A stretch of 64,000 bases of DNA from Microtetraspora fusca (GTDB taxonomy: Bacteria > Actinomycetota > Actinomycetes > Streptosporangiales > Streptosporangiaceae), in contig NZ_BBYK01000038.1 of the NCBI RefSeq assembly GCF_001570365.1, forward strand, positions 418,787 to 482,786, written 5' to 3'. Positions 1 through 9,656 of this stretch are shown here, piece by piece. The notes below the pieces were generated by a model. That model did not search any database, was not told the DNA's origin, and was given only the letters and a program-made list of their open reading frames with translations. Every line of letters starts with the position of its first letter. The stretch's first letter is position 1. A program made the translations under genes and the position numbers.

Positions 1-873
1 AGCCTGGTCACCGCCCCGCTCGACCGGCTCGCCCGCGCGGCGTCCGCCCTGGCCGACCTCTGCGAGCAGGGCCTCCTCGCGGGCATCCACTTCGAGGGCC
101 CGTACATCGCGCGCAGCAGGTGCGGCGCGCACGACCCGGCGCTGCTGCGCGACCCGTCCCGCGAGGAGTTCCGGCAGCTGCTCAAGGCCGGCCGGGGGCA
201 GGTCCGGATGCTGACGATCGCCCCCGAGCTGCCCGGTGCGCTCGACGTCATCAGGGACGCCGTCGCCGACGGCGTCATCGCCGCCCTCGGGCACAGCGAG
301 GCCGTCTACGACAAGACCATCGAGGGCATCGAAGCGGGCGCCCGCGTGGCGACCCACCTCTACAACGCGATGCCGCAGCTCGGCCACCGCAACCCGGGCC
401 CGATCGCGGCCCTGTTGGAGGACGACCGGGTCACGGTGGAGCTCATCAACGACGGCGTCCATGTCCACCCCGCCATGCTCGGGCTGGCCATGCGGGTCGC
501 CGGCTCCGGCCGTACGGCGCTGATCACGGACGCGATGGCCGCGGCCGGGATGGGCGACGGCACGTACCCCCTCGGCCCGATGACCGTGGAAGTGAAGGAC
601 GGGGTGGCCCGCATCGCCGACGGCGGCTCCATCGCGGGCAGCACGCTCACCATGGACGTCGCGTTCAAGCGGACGGTCGAGCAGGTGGGCGTGGCTCCCG
701 CCGAGGTGGCGAGGATGGCGTCGCTCACCCCCGCCCGCGTGCTCGGTCTCGACCACGAGATCGGCTCGATCACCGTCGGGAAGTACGCCGACCTGGTGGT
801 GCTCGACGACACCTTGGAGGTCGAGGGCGTCATGCGCCGCGGCGTGTGGATCCGCCGCCCCTCAGGAGCGTGA
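1..873 (+). CDS. nagA: N-acetylglucosamine-6-phosphate deacetylase, C-terminal part (5' end outside window)
   Basis: Amidohydrolase-fold enzyme that deacetylates GlcNAc-6-phosphate to glucosamine-6-phosphate in amino-sugar catabolism and wall recycling. The frame is open from base 1, so the N-terminus lies outside the window; 290 codons remain. Visible motifs: GIHFEGPYI (residues 28-36 of the fragment), which carries the metal-binding Glu; ALGHSEA and THLYNAM, with metal-ligand histidines; DGVHVHP; LITDAMAAAG, with the catalytic Asp; and the usual C-terminal GKYADLVVLDD strand of amidohydrolases. A hairpin follows 165 bp downstream. The family assignment is firm. Confidence 0.93.
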   Translation, partial: SLVTAPLDRLARAASALADLCEQGLLAGIHFEGPYIARSRCGAHDPALLRDPSREEFRQLLKAGRGQVRMLTIAPELPGALDVIRDAVADGVIAALGHSEAVYDKTIEGIEAGARVATHLYNAMPQLGHRNPGPIAALLEDDRVTVELINDGVHVHPAMLGLAMRVAGSGRTALITDAMAAAGMGDGTYPLGPMTVEVKDGVARIADGGSIAGSTLTMDVAFKRTVEQVGVAPAEVARMASLTPARVLGLDHEIGSITVGKYADLVVLDDTLEVEGVMRRGVWIRRPSGA

Positions 874-1213
874 GCTCGCCCGGCAGGCGTCGAGCAGACC
901 GGGCGCGACCGTCGTCATCCGGACTGCTGCCCCGGGAACGTGCCCCAGGCCCAGGTCCGGAGCGGCACGGCCTGGTGACGGCGTGAGAAAAGCGAGGAAC
1001 GGCAGGCACCATCGCCGCCGAAGGGTGTGAAAAACGACGCGGGCCCCTCGAAGCGAGGGGCCCGCGTTCGTTCGTCCAGTCGGGGCCGCTGGGCCTTCAC
1101 GGCGGGATCCGGCTGCCCCGGGGAAACTGGCCGCCCCGGGGAGACAGGCGTCAGGCCCGGCCTACCGGCCGAGGTCCGTCACCGGCGACCCCGGCCCCGG
1201 GCCGCGGCGAGTT
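874..1213. other. intergenic region, nagA to guaB3 (convergent)
   Basis: 340 bp between two convergent genes. The only clear element is the hairpin at 1038-1066. A short direct repeat containing CCCCGGGG occurs at 1115-1127 and 1133-1145. No coding potential stands out on either strand. Confidence 0.6.
1038..1066. terminator. bidirectional intrinsic terminator
   Basis: Perfect 13-bp GC-rich stem (CGCGGGCCCCTCG and its complement) with a 3-nt AAG loop. On the minus strand it is followed by TCGTTTTT, so it best ends the guaB3 transcript. It can also stop read-through from nagA. Confidence 0.8.
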
Positions 1214-2332
1214 TCAGCGCTGGGGCGGGGCGACGACGACCTCGACCCGCTGGAACTCCTTCAGGTCGGAGTAGCCCGCGGTCGCCATCGTGCGCTTCAG
1301 CGCACCCATGAGGTTCATGGAGCCGTCGGCGAGCGAGGACGGCCCGTGCAGGATCTCCTGCAGCGACCCGATCGTGCCGAACTCGACGCGCTTGCCGCGC
1401 GGCAGCTCGGGGTGGTGCGCCTCGGAGCCCCAGTGGAAGCCCCGGCCCGGCGCCTCGGTCGCGCGGGCGAGCGGCGAGCCCACCATGACGGCGTCCGCAC
1501 CGCAGGCGATGGCCTTGGCGATGTCGCCGGAGCCGCCCATGCCGCCGTCGGCGATCACGTGGACGTAGCGACCGCCCGACTCGTCCATGTAGTCGCGGCG
1601 CGCCGCGGCCACGTCCGAGATCGCGGTGGCCATCGGCACGACCACGCCGAGGACGTTGCGCGTGGTGTGCGAGGCGCCGCCGCCGAAGCCGACCAGCACA
1701 CCCGCCGCGCCGGTCCGCATGAGGTGCAGCGCCGCCGTGTACGTGGCGCAGCCGCCCACGATCACCGGCACGTCCAGCTCGTAGATGAACTGCTTGAGGT
1801 TCAGCGGCTCGGCCCGGCCGGACACGTGCTCGGCCGAGACCGTCGTGCCCCGGATGACGAAGATGTCCACGCCGGCGTCGATGACGGCCTTGTGGTAGCG
1901 CACGGTCTTCTGCGGGGAGAGCCGCACCGCCGTGGTCACGCCCGCCGCGCGGATCTCCTCGATCCGCCGGCCGATCAGCTCCTCGTCGATCGGCTCCGTG
2001 TAGATCTCCTGCAGCCGGCGGGTCGCGGCGGCGCTGTCGAGGGTCGCGACCTCCTCAAGCAGCGACGTCGGGTCCTCATACCGCGTCCACAGCCCTTCGA
2101 GGTCCAGTACGGCGAGGCCGCCCAGCCGCCCGATCTCGACCGCCGTCCGCGGGGACACGACGCTGTCCATGGGGCTGACCACCATGGGCAGGTCGAACCG
2201 GTAGGCGTCGATCTGCCAGGAGATCGAGACCTCCTCGGGGTCGCGGGTGCGCCGGGACGGCACGATGCCGATCTCGTCCAAGGCGTACGCGCGCCGCCCG
2301 CTCTTGCCGCGCCCGATCTCCACCTGAGTCAT
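1214..2332 (-). CDS. guaB3: GuaB3-family IMP dehydrogenase/GMP reductase-like protein
   Basis: 372-residue TIM-barrel protein of the GuaB3 branch of the IMPDH/GMPR superfamily, found next to true IMPDH in actinobacteria. It lacks the CBS pair. It starts MTQVEIGRGKSGRRAY and keeps the phosphate-binding stretch ADGGMGGSGDIAKAIACGAD (261-280). In the active-site loop GFGGGASHTTR (215-225) the position of the IMPDH catalytic Cys is His222, so ordinary IMPDH chemistry is doubtful. From memory, mycobacterial GuaB3 also lacks this Cys, and cyanobacterial GuaB3 has been shown to act as a GMP reductase. Lies 92 bp downstream of guaB and is probably co-transcribed. Exact activity unproven. Confidence 0.9.
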   Translation of the reverse strand: MTQVEIGRGKSGRRAYALDEIGIVPSRRTRDPEEVSISWQIDAYRFDLPMVVSPMDSVVSPRTAVEIGRLGGLAVLDLEGLWTRYEDPTSLLEEVATLDSAAATRRLQEIYTEPIDEELIGRRIEEIRAAGVTTAVRLSPQKTVRYHKAVIDAGVDIFVIRGTTVSAEHVSGRAEPLNLKQFIYELDVPVIVGGCATYTAALHLMRTGAAGVLVGFGGGASHTTRNVLGVVVPMATAISDVAAARRDYMDESGGRYVHVIADGGMGGSGDIAKAIACGADAVMVGSPLARATEAPGRGFHWGSEAHHPELPRGKRVEFGTIGSLQEILHGPSSLADGSMNLMGALKRTMATAGYSDLKEFQRVEVVVAPPQR

Positions 2333-2424
2333 ATCGTCCTACTCTTTCCCATCCATACGGGTACGGCTCCCGCCGAGGGCGGCAGCCGCACGGCGTCGCA
2401 GTCGCTCGCCGTCCGTGACAGAAC

Positions 2425-3997
<1,573 letters not shown>

Positions 3998-4103
3998 CCC
4001 CCTCGCCCCGGAAAAGACGGGACCCCACCTGGGGAAGTGGCTCCGTACGGGGCTCCAGCGCCGCCTCCGGCGTGACGCACTGCACTACGGCGCACACAAA
4101 GAA

Positions 4104-4133
4104 GTGGGGGGACCGGCTGACCGGTCCCCCCAC
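4104..4133. terminator. terminator-like hairpin in the guaB upstream region
   Basis: Perfect 13-bp stem (GTGGGGGGACCGG and complement) with a CTGA loop, followed on the minus strand by CTTCTTTG. No gene ends here, because the flanking genes are divergent. It therefore resembles an attenuator or insulator upstream of guaB rather than an ordinary 3' terminator. Confidence 0.55.
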
Positions 4134-4408
4134 CATCGGCGACAATCGCGATCCCGCGACCCGAGCCCCCCTCCGCGCCCGGTGGCGCCGGATCGCGGTA
4201 ACGTGCCGACGCTCTGTTAAGAGTGCGTCACACTCCGTTGATAAGCAATGTCTCACCCTGCAATTGCACAAAGCTGCACATGCGTTCCGCGGAATGCCGG
4301 AACCTCCGGACAGGCCCGGAGCGCGGGGATATTCTCGCGAGGCGGCGCGCTCGTGGACGTTCCCACCCCGTCCGGCGGCGCCGGCGACCCGAGTGCGCGG
4401 AGCGAGCC

Positions 4409-5401
4409 ATGAACACGACGCGAAACGCCGATCGCCTCCAGGCCCTCGGTCTCGGCGAGGCGGAGATCGCCGTGTACACCACGGTGCTGCGGCTGCACCG
4501 CGCCACGCTCGACGAGATCGCCCAGGCCGTGGACGAGCCCGTGGAGAGAGCCGCCGGCCTGCTGGCGACCCTCATCCGGCTCGGCGCGGTGGACGAGGCC
4601 GCCGGGGAGTACCTCGCCCGCCATCCCGCGGCCCCCGTCGGCCGGATGGTCACCGAACGGCTCGCCCTGCTGGCCCTGCAGAGCCGCCAGATCGACGACA
4701 TGCTCGCCGCCGTCGCCGACCTGGCCCATCACTACGACTCCGGCCGCGCGTTCCGTACGGGCGAGCTGCGGGTGCGGTCCCTGACCGGCGCGGACGAGAT
4801 CTACGAGGCGGTGATCGCGCTGGCCGGGCGGGCACCCCGCGCCGAGCTGGTGGCCGCCCTCCCCGACCGGCGCACGGCCGGCGACTTCTTCGAGAAGCAC
4901 ACGGACATGTGGCTCAGCGCGATCAAGGAGGGCGACCTCACCTCGCGCCTGATCGTCCCGGTGTCCGCGCTCGGCGTCCCCGCCTTCCGCGAGGCCGCCG
5001 GGCTCCTCAACCGGGCGGGCGCCGAGGTGCGCTCCCTCGACCAGGTGCCGAGCTGGTTCTTCGCTCTCGGCCACGACGCGGCCGGGCTGCCGGTCCAGTG
5101 GGGCGCCTCGCCTCCCGAACACGCGTACAACTGCTCCCTGGTGCAGTCCCCCGTCGTCGTCGGCGCGCTGCGCGCCCTGTTCACCGAGCTGTGGGGAAGG
5201 GCGGTGCCCGTCGCGCGTCCCGGAGGCGCCCTCCAGGTGCTCCGGCTCGCCGCCCAGGGGCTCTCCGACGAGTCGATCGCCCGGCACCTCGGCCTCTCCG
5301 TCCGCACCGTACGTGCCAGGTTCGCCGAGGCCATCGCCGAGCTGGGCGCCAACTCACGGTTCCAGGCGGGGGTGGAGGCCAGCCGCCGATCCTGGCTCTG
5401 A
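4409..5401 (+). CDS. transcriptional regulator: TrmB-like N-terminus, LuxR-type C-terminal HTH
   Basis: 330-residue predicted cytoplasmic regulator. Residues 1-75 (NADRLQALGLGEAEIAVYTT onward) look like a TrmB-type winged helix. A central region of about 180 residues, perhaps ligand-sensing, follows. The C-terminal 55 residues contain AAQGLSDESIARHLGLSVRT, a LuxR-type recognition helix. The ATG at 4409 is chosen because GGAG precedes it by 6 nt and the domain begins there. No receiver domain or partner kinase is present, so it is an orphan one-component regulator. Its last 16 codons form the first copy of a tandem repeat that continues past the stop codon. Target unknown; the guaB-side promoter is one candidate by position. 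Confidence 0.8.
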   Translation: MNTTRNADRLQALGLGEAEIAVYTTVLRLHRATLDEIAQAVDEPVERAAGLLATLIRLGAVDEAAGEYLARHPAAPVGRMVTERLALLALQSRQIDDMLAAVADLAHHYDSGRAFRTGELRVRSLTGADEIYEAVIALAGRAPRAELVAALPDRRTAGDFFEKHTDMWLSAIKEGDLTSRLIVPVSALGVPAFREAAGLLNRAGAEVRSLDQVPSWFFALGHDAAGLPVQWGASPPEHAYNCSLVQSPVVVGALRALFTELWGRAVPVARPGGALQVLRLAAQGLSDESIARHLGLSVRTVRARFAEAIAELGANSRFQAGVEASRRSWL

Positions 5402-5550
5402 TCGCGCCCGGCGGGCAGGCTCACGGCTTTGGGCGGGTGAAGCCCAGCCGCCGGGCGTGGCCCTGCCCCAACCCCCAGGCAGGCTCACGGCCCTACGCGA
5501 GAGTGGAAGCCGGCCGCCGATCCCGGCCCTGACCAAACCCCGGCACGGCC
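5354..5550 (+). repeat. three degenerate tandem copies of the regulator gene's 3' end
   Basis: Three units of 67, 64 and about 66 bp start at 5354, 5421 and 5485, each beginning TCACGG. Each contains an AGCCGCCG or GGCCGCCG core and, in the first two, ends GGCAGGC. The first unit is the last 16 codons plus stop of the regulator gene; the next two are non-coding. This looks like tandem duplication followed by drift. Confidence 0.75.
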
Positions 5551-5690
5551 TCCTGTCACGCCGGACCCGCGGCCGCATTTCCGGCCCGTTTCCATGCGTA
5601 TTCAACGCCCGGTTAAATGTGAAACACGTGCACCTGTCCGAGTGGGCCCACTTCCGCTCATGGGGGCGGGCAGGGTCATAAGGTGGGATG

Positions 5691-6068
5691 GTGCTGGAAG
5701 ACGTCCCCCGCGACCCCTTCGCGGACGACCCGAACGACCCGTCAGCCGAACTAGGTGAACCCGACGACCAGGAGCCGCTTACCCTCGCCGAACGCGACGA
5801 GGCCCTGACCGACCTCGCCGACGTCGAGGTCTTCCGCTCCCTGCTCGAACCGCAGGGCGTGCTCGGGCTGGTCCTGGACTGTCCCGAATGCGGCGACCAA
5901 CACTACTTCAGCTGGGACCTGCTCCGGGGCAACCTGCGGCAGATGATCGACAACGGGCGGCCTCAGGTCCACGAGCCCGCCTTCCAACCCGACCCCAGCG
6001 ACTACGTGAGCTGGGAGTACGCCCGGGGCTACGTCGACGGCGTGATCGACACAGAAGAGAGCCGCTGA
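5691..6068 (+). CDS. DUF5319 family protein
   Basis: Small acidic actinobacterial protein of unknown function, about 125 residues, matching the family that includes mycobacterial Rv3412, which also lies beside guaB and sigD. It has an acidic N-terminus (DPFADDPNDPSAE), a conserved core LVLDCPECGDQHYFSWDLLR with a single CPxC pair, and a C-terminal SWEYARGYVDGVID. The start may be the ATG at 5688 or, preferred here, the GTG at 5691: a TAAGGT -10-like box ends 6 nt before it, suggesting a leaderless mRNA. The gene is convergent with the sigma operon, and its last 40 bp overlap the anti-sigma ORF on the other strand. Confidence 0.85.
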   Translation: MLEDVPRDPFADDPNDPSAELGEPDDQEPLTLAERDEALTDLADVEVFRSLLEPQGVLGLVLDCPECGDQHYFSWDLLRGNLRQMIDNGRPQVHEPAFQPDPSDYVSWEYARGYVDGVIDTEESR

Positions 6069-6199
6069 CTGTCCACGTCGGCGATCAGCGCGCCGAGCAG
6101 GCGAACGGCGACGTCGCCCGCCTCCCGACCGAGGGCGACGGCCTCCCGCCGGGCCAGCGCGTCCAGAAGGGCATCGGTCCGCGCAACATCCGCATCCAC
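6029..6199 (-). CDS. minimal RsdA-like anti-sigma peptide (56 aa)
   Basis: Short frame directly downstream of the sigma gene, read from GTG at 6199 to TAG at 6029. Residues 5-20 read VARTDALLDALARREA, followed by a D-x-A-x-x-L-L-x-x-L pattern. This matches, from memory, the sigma-binding N-terminus of mycobacterial RsdA (ARTDLLLDALAERE, then DDALAALL). It sits where rsdA sits in Mycobacterium: after the sigma gene, before the convergent DUF5319 gene. Unlike RsdA (about 300 residues with a membrane segment) it has only the sigma-contact helix, so it would be cytosolic. No good Shine-Dalgarno is visible. The frame is continuous with the sigma gene through its TGA. It overlaps the DUF5319 gene by 40 bp. 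Confidence 0.6.
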   Translation of the reverse strand: MDADVARTDALLDALARREAVALGREAGDVAVRLLGALIADVDSQRLSSVSITPST

Positions 6200-6250
6200 T
6201 GCTGCATCGTCGCACGCCGCCGAAGTCGTCGGCGCACGAGGACCGCGAGA

Positions 6251-6907
6251 TCAAGCAATCGATTCCAGATCGGCCATCTGCCTGAGCCTCGTCAGCGCCC
6301 GGTGCTGCGCGACCCGTACCGCGCCCGGGGACATGCCGAGCACGTTTCCGGTCTCCTCCGCCGACAACCCGGACACGACCCGCAGGATCAGCAGCTCGCG
6401 CTGGTTGTCCGGCAGCCGCGACAGCAGCGCCCGCGCGTGCTCCGCCTCGATGTAGCGCACCACCGTCTCCTCCGGCCCCGGGCCGTCGTCCGGCCCGTCC
6501 GGCAGGTCCTGTGTCGGCACGGCGGACCGCACCGAGCTGCGCAGCGCGTCCGCGACCTTGTGCGACGCGATCCCGAACACGAACGACGCGAACGGCCGGC
6601 CCATGTCCCGATAACGCGGCAAGGCCGACAGGACGGCGATGCACACTTCCTGGGCCACGTCGTCGGCGATGTGATAGTGACCGGAAACCCTTCCCAGTCG
6701 CGCACGGCAATAGCGCACCACCATCGGGCGCAGATGCCCCAGAAGCGATTCGATCGCGGTGCGATCTCCCTGTACGGCAAGGCTGGTCAGTTCCCTGAGG
6801 TCGGACTCATCCGATCTCGTCGCAAGCCTTACCCCAGTTGCGGCGTCGGCGACGCGTCCCTCGGTCACGTTAGGCATGATGCCCGCCACGATCGCCCATG
6901 TCGTCAT
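6251..6907 (-). CDS. ECF-type RNA polymerase sigma factor, SigD/ShbA family
   Basis: Sigma factor expected to bind core RNA polymerase and direct it to a specific promoter set. In Streptomyces the ShbA member transcribes the principal sigma gene hrdB; the mycobacterial relative is SigD. 218 residues. Region 2 runs from [15 protein letters not shown] through [15 protein letters not shown] to [19 protein letters not shown]. Region 4 contains [20 protein letters not shown] and [18 protein letters not shown], the -35 recognition helix. The N-terminal 40 residues are poorly conserved, so the true start may be the internal ATG at 6877. Downstream lies the RsdA-like peptide, its probable antagonist. 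Confidence 0.9.
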   Translation of the reverse strand: MTTWAIVAGIMPNVTEGRVADAATGVRLATRSDESDLRELTSLAVQGDRTAIESLLGHLRPMVVRYCRARLGRVSGHYHIADDVAQEVCIAVLSALPRYRDMGRPFASFVFGIASHKVADALRSSVRSAVPTQDLPDGPDDGPGPEETVVRYIEAEHARALLSRLPDNQRELLILRVVSGLSAEETGNVLGMSPGAVRVAQHRALTRLRQMADLESIA

Positions 6908-7075
6908 GGTTAACGGCTACGGATTGGTCACATTGACGCGTCGATAACGGGTCGTAATCGATTGAACACAAGAGGGTTTGAATATTTCAGATGAATGGCC
7001 CAATAGGCAATTAGATGTCAGATGTTCGACGCGGCGACGACGCGCCGAGCGGGACTTAGGTTTACCGCAAAAAGA

Positions 7076-7107
7076 AGTACGGCCCCCGCGTCCGCGAGAG
7101 CCGTACT
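7076..7107 (-). terminator. groEL terminator
   Basis: Outer 8-bp stem AGTACGGC/GCCGTACT with an inner CGCG/CGCG pair, followed on the minus strand by TCTTTTTG. Lies about 90 bp past the groEL stop. Confidence 0.75.
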
Positions 7108-7145
7108 GCGCTGTGCTTCTTGGTCGGACCTCCGGCCCGGCATGC

Positions 7146-7167
7146 GTGGGGTGCGGTGGCACCCCAC
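7146..7167 (-). terminator. second hairpin after groEL
   Basis: Perfect 9-bp stem GTGGGGTGC/GCACCCCAC with a GGTG loop between the groEL stop and the terminator at 7076-7107. It has no T-tract, so it probably protects the 3' end or supports the next hairpin. Confidence 0.5.
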
Positions 7168-7195
7168 ACCGATTCTTGCCCGGGCCTACGACCCG

Positions 7196-8827
<1,632 letters not shown>

Positions 8828-8898
8828 TCACGTCTCCTTACGAGAGCGCCGGAGCCCCGGGAACGGGCGTCCCGGGGCTCCTCATGCTTTTGCGCGGC

Positions 8899-9210
8899 CT
8901 ACTTCTCGATGATGGCGAGCACGTCACGGGCCGAGAGCACCAGGTACTCCTCGCCGCCGTACTTGACCTCGGTGCCGCCGTACTTGCTGTAGAGGACGAC
9001 GTCGCCCTCCTTGACGTCGAGCGGAATGCGCTTCTCGCCGTCCTCGTCCCAGTTGCCCGGGCCCACCGCGAGGACCTTGCCCTCCTGCGGCTTCTCCTTG
9101 GCGGTGTCCGGGATGACCAGACCGGAAGCGGTGGTCTGCTCGGCCTCAAGCGGCTGGACCACGATGCGGTCACCAAGCGGCTTAACGGGAACCTTAGTGG
9201 CGGTCGTCAC
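8899..9210 (-). CDS. groES: co-chaperonin GroES
   Basis: 103-residue lid of the GroEL chamber. It shows the family features [16 protein letters not shown], a mobile loop around [19 protein letters not shown], and the C-terminal [16 protein letters not shown]. Start is GTG at 9210, with GGGGAGG 7 nt upstream. First gene of the groES-groEL operon; the promoter and CIRCE operator lie 90-150 bp upstream. Confidence 0.97.
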   Translation of the reverse strand: MTTATKVPVKPLGDRIVVQPLEAEQTTASGLVIPDTAKEKPQEGKVLAVGPGNWDEDGEKRIPLDVKEGDVVLYSKYGGTEVKYGGEEYLVLSARDVLAIIEK

Positions 9211-9299
9211 GATCGGACCTCCCCTTCAGATTGCGATGAATGAGCTGAAGAGGCGACCAGCGGCCTGCCGTCGCGGGTGTCAGACCTGCCTCGTCGCTG

Positions 9300-9326
9300 T
9301 TGGCACTCTCGCTAGGCGAGTGCCAA
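9300..9326 (-). promoter_or_regulatory. CIRCE operator (HrcA binding site)
   Basis: TTGGCACTC-N9-GAGTGCCAA, a perfect 9-9-9 inverted repeat matching the CIRCE consensus TTAGCACTC-N9-GAGTGCTAA with one compensated change per arm. It begins 7 bp after the -10 box, so HrcA bound here would block initiation of groES-groEL. Confidence 0.95.
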
Positions 9327-9332
9327 CACGAA

Positions 9333-9361
9333 ACAGTATGCAAGGGGACCGTGACAGTCAA
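9333..9361 (-). promoter_or_regulatory. groES-groEL promoter
   Basis: Minus-strand TTGACT (9361-9356), a 17-bp spacer and TACTGT (9338-9333): a near-consensus actinobacterial housekeeping promoter with CIRCE immediately downstream. Confidence 0.85.
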
Positions 9362-9391
9362 CACGAACCCCCGCCGCAGGTCACTGTGCTT

Positions 9392-9430
9392 ATGGCGCTC
9401 GCTCCGCTCGCGCGGGCTCGGGGCGCCCTT
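9392..9430 (+). repeat. dispersed intergenic repeat, copy 1
   Basis: Begins ATGGCGCTCGCTCCGCTC and ends GGGCTCGGGGCGCCCTT. The same sequence recurs at 16156-16190 with one change in the CGCG segment. Palindrome-rich and intergenic, so REP-like. Confidence 0.65.
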
Positions 9431-9519
9431 CAGGCGATGTCTTCCCTCGTCACTCGGAGTCGCTCGTCCCTCCCTCCCCCCTCGCTCCTCAGTCCAGACA
9501 CCGCCGCGCCCCGAGCGTG

Positions 9520-9574
9520 ATGGCTCGGCGCCGTAATGATCGATGGCGCTCGCGGGGGCTCGGGGCGCCCCTCG
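9520..9574 (+). repeat. dispersed intergenic repeat, copy 2
   Basis: Contains GGCTCGGCGCCGTAATGATC followed by GATGGCGCTCGCG and GGCTCGGGGCGCCC. The same arrangement recurs at 16179-16227 with a few substitutions. Confidence 0.65.
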
Positions 9575-9656
9575 TGCCCCACTTGGCCGTCGGCGGCTTC
9601 ACCGCCGCGGCCCTGGTGGGCGGGGTGGGGTGGAGAGAGCGATAGCGTCGGGAGGC

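Larger units (their letters stand above)
9211..9656. other. divergent intergenic region, groES to methyltransferase
   Basis: 446 bp. It holds the CIRCE operator (9300-9326), the groES promoter (9333-9361), and two members of a dispersed repeat (9392-9430, 9520-9574). A -10-like TAGCGT (9643-9648) lies just before the methyltransferase start. Confidence 0.8.

Noticed and set aside
5402-5687. Small RNA or tRNA gene
   Set aside because: The structure seen is explained by tandem repeats; no cloverleaf or known RNA motif.
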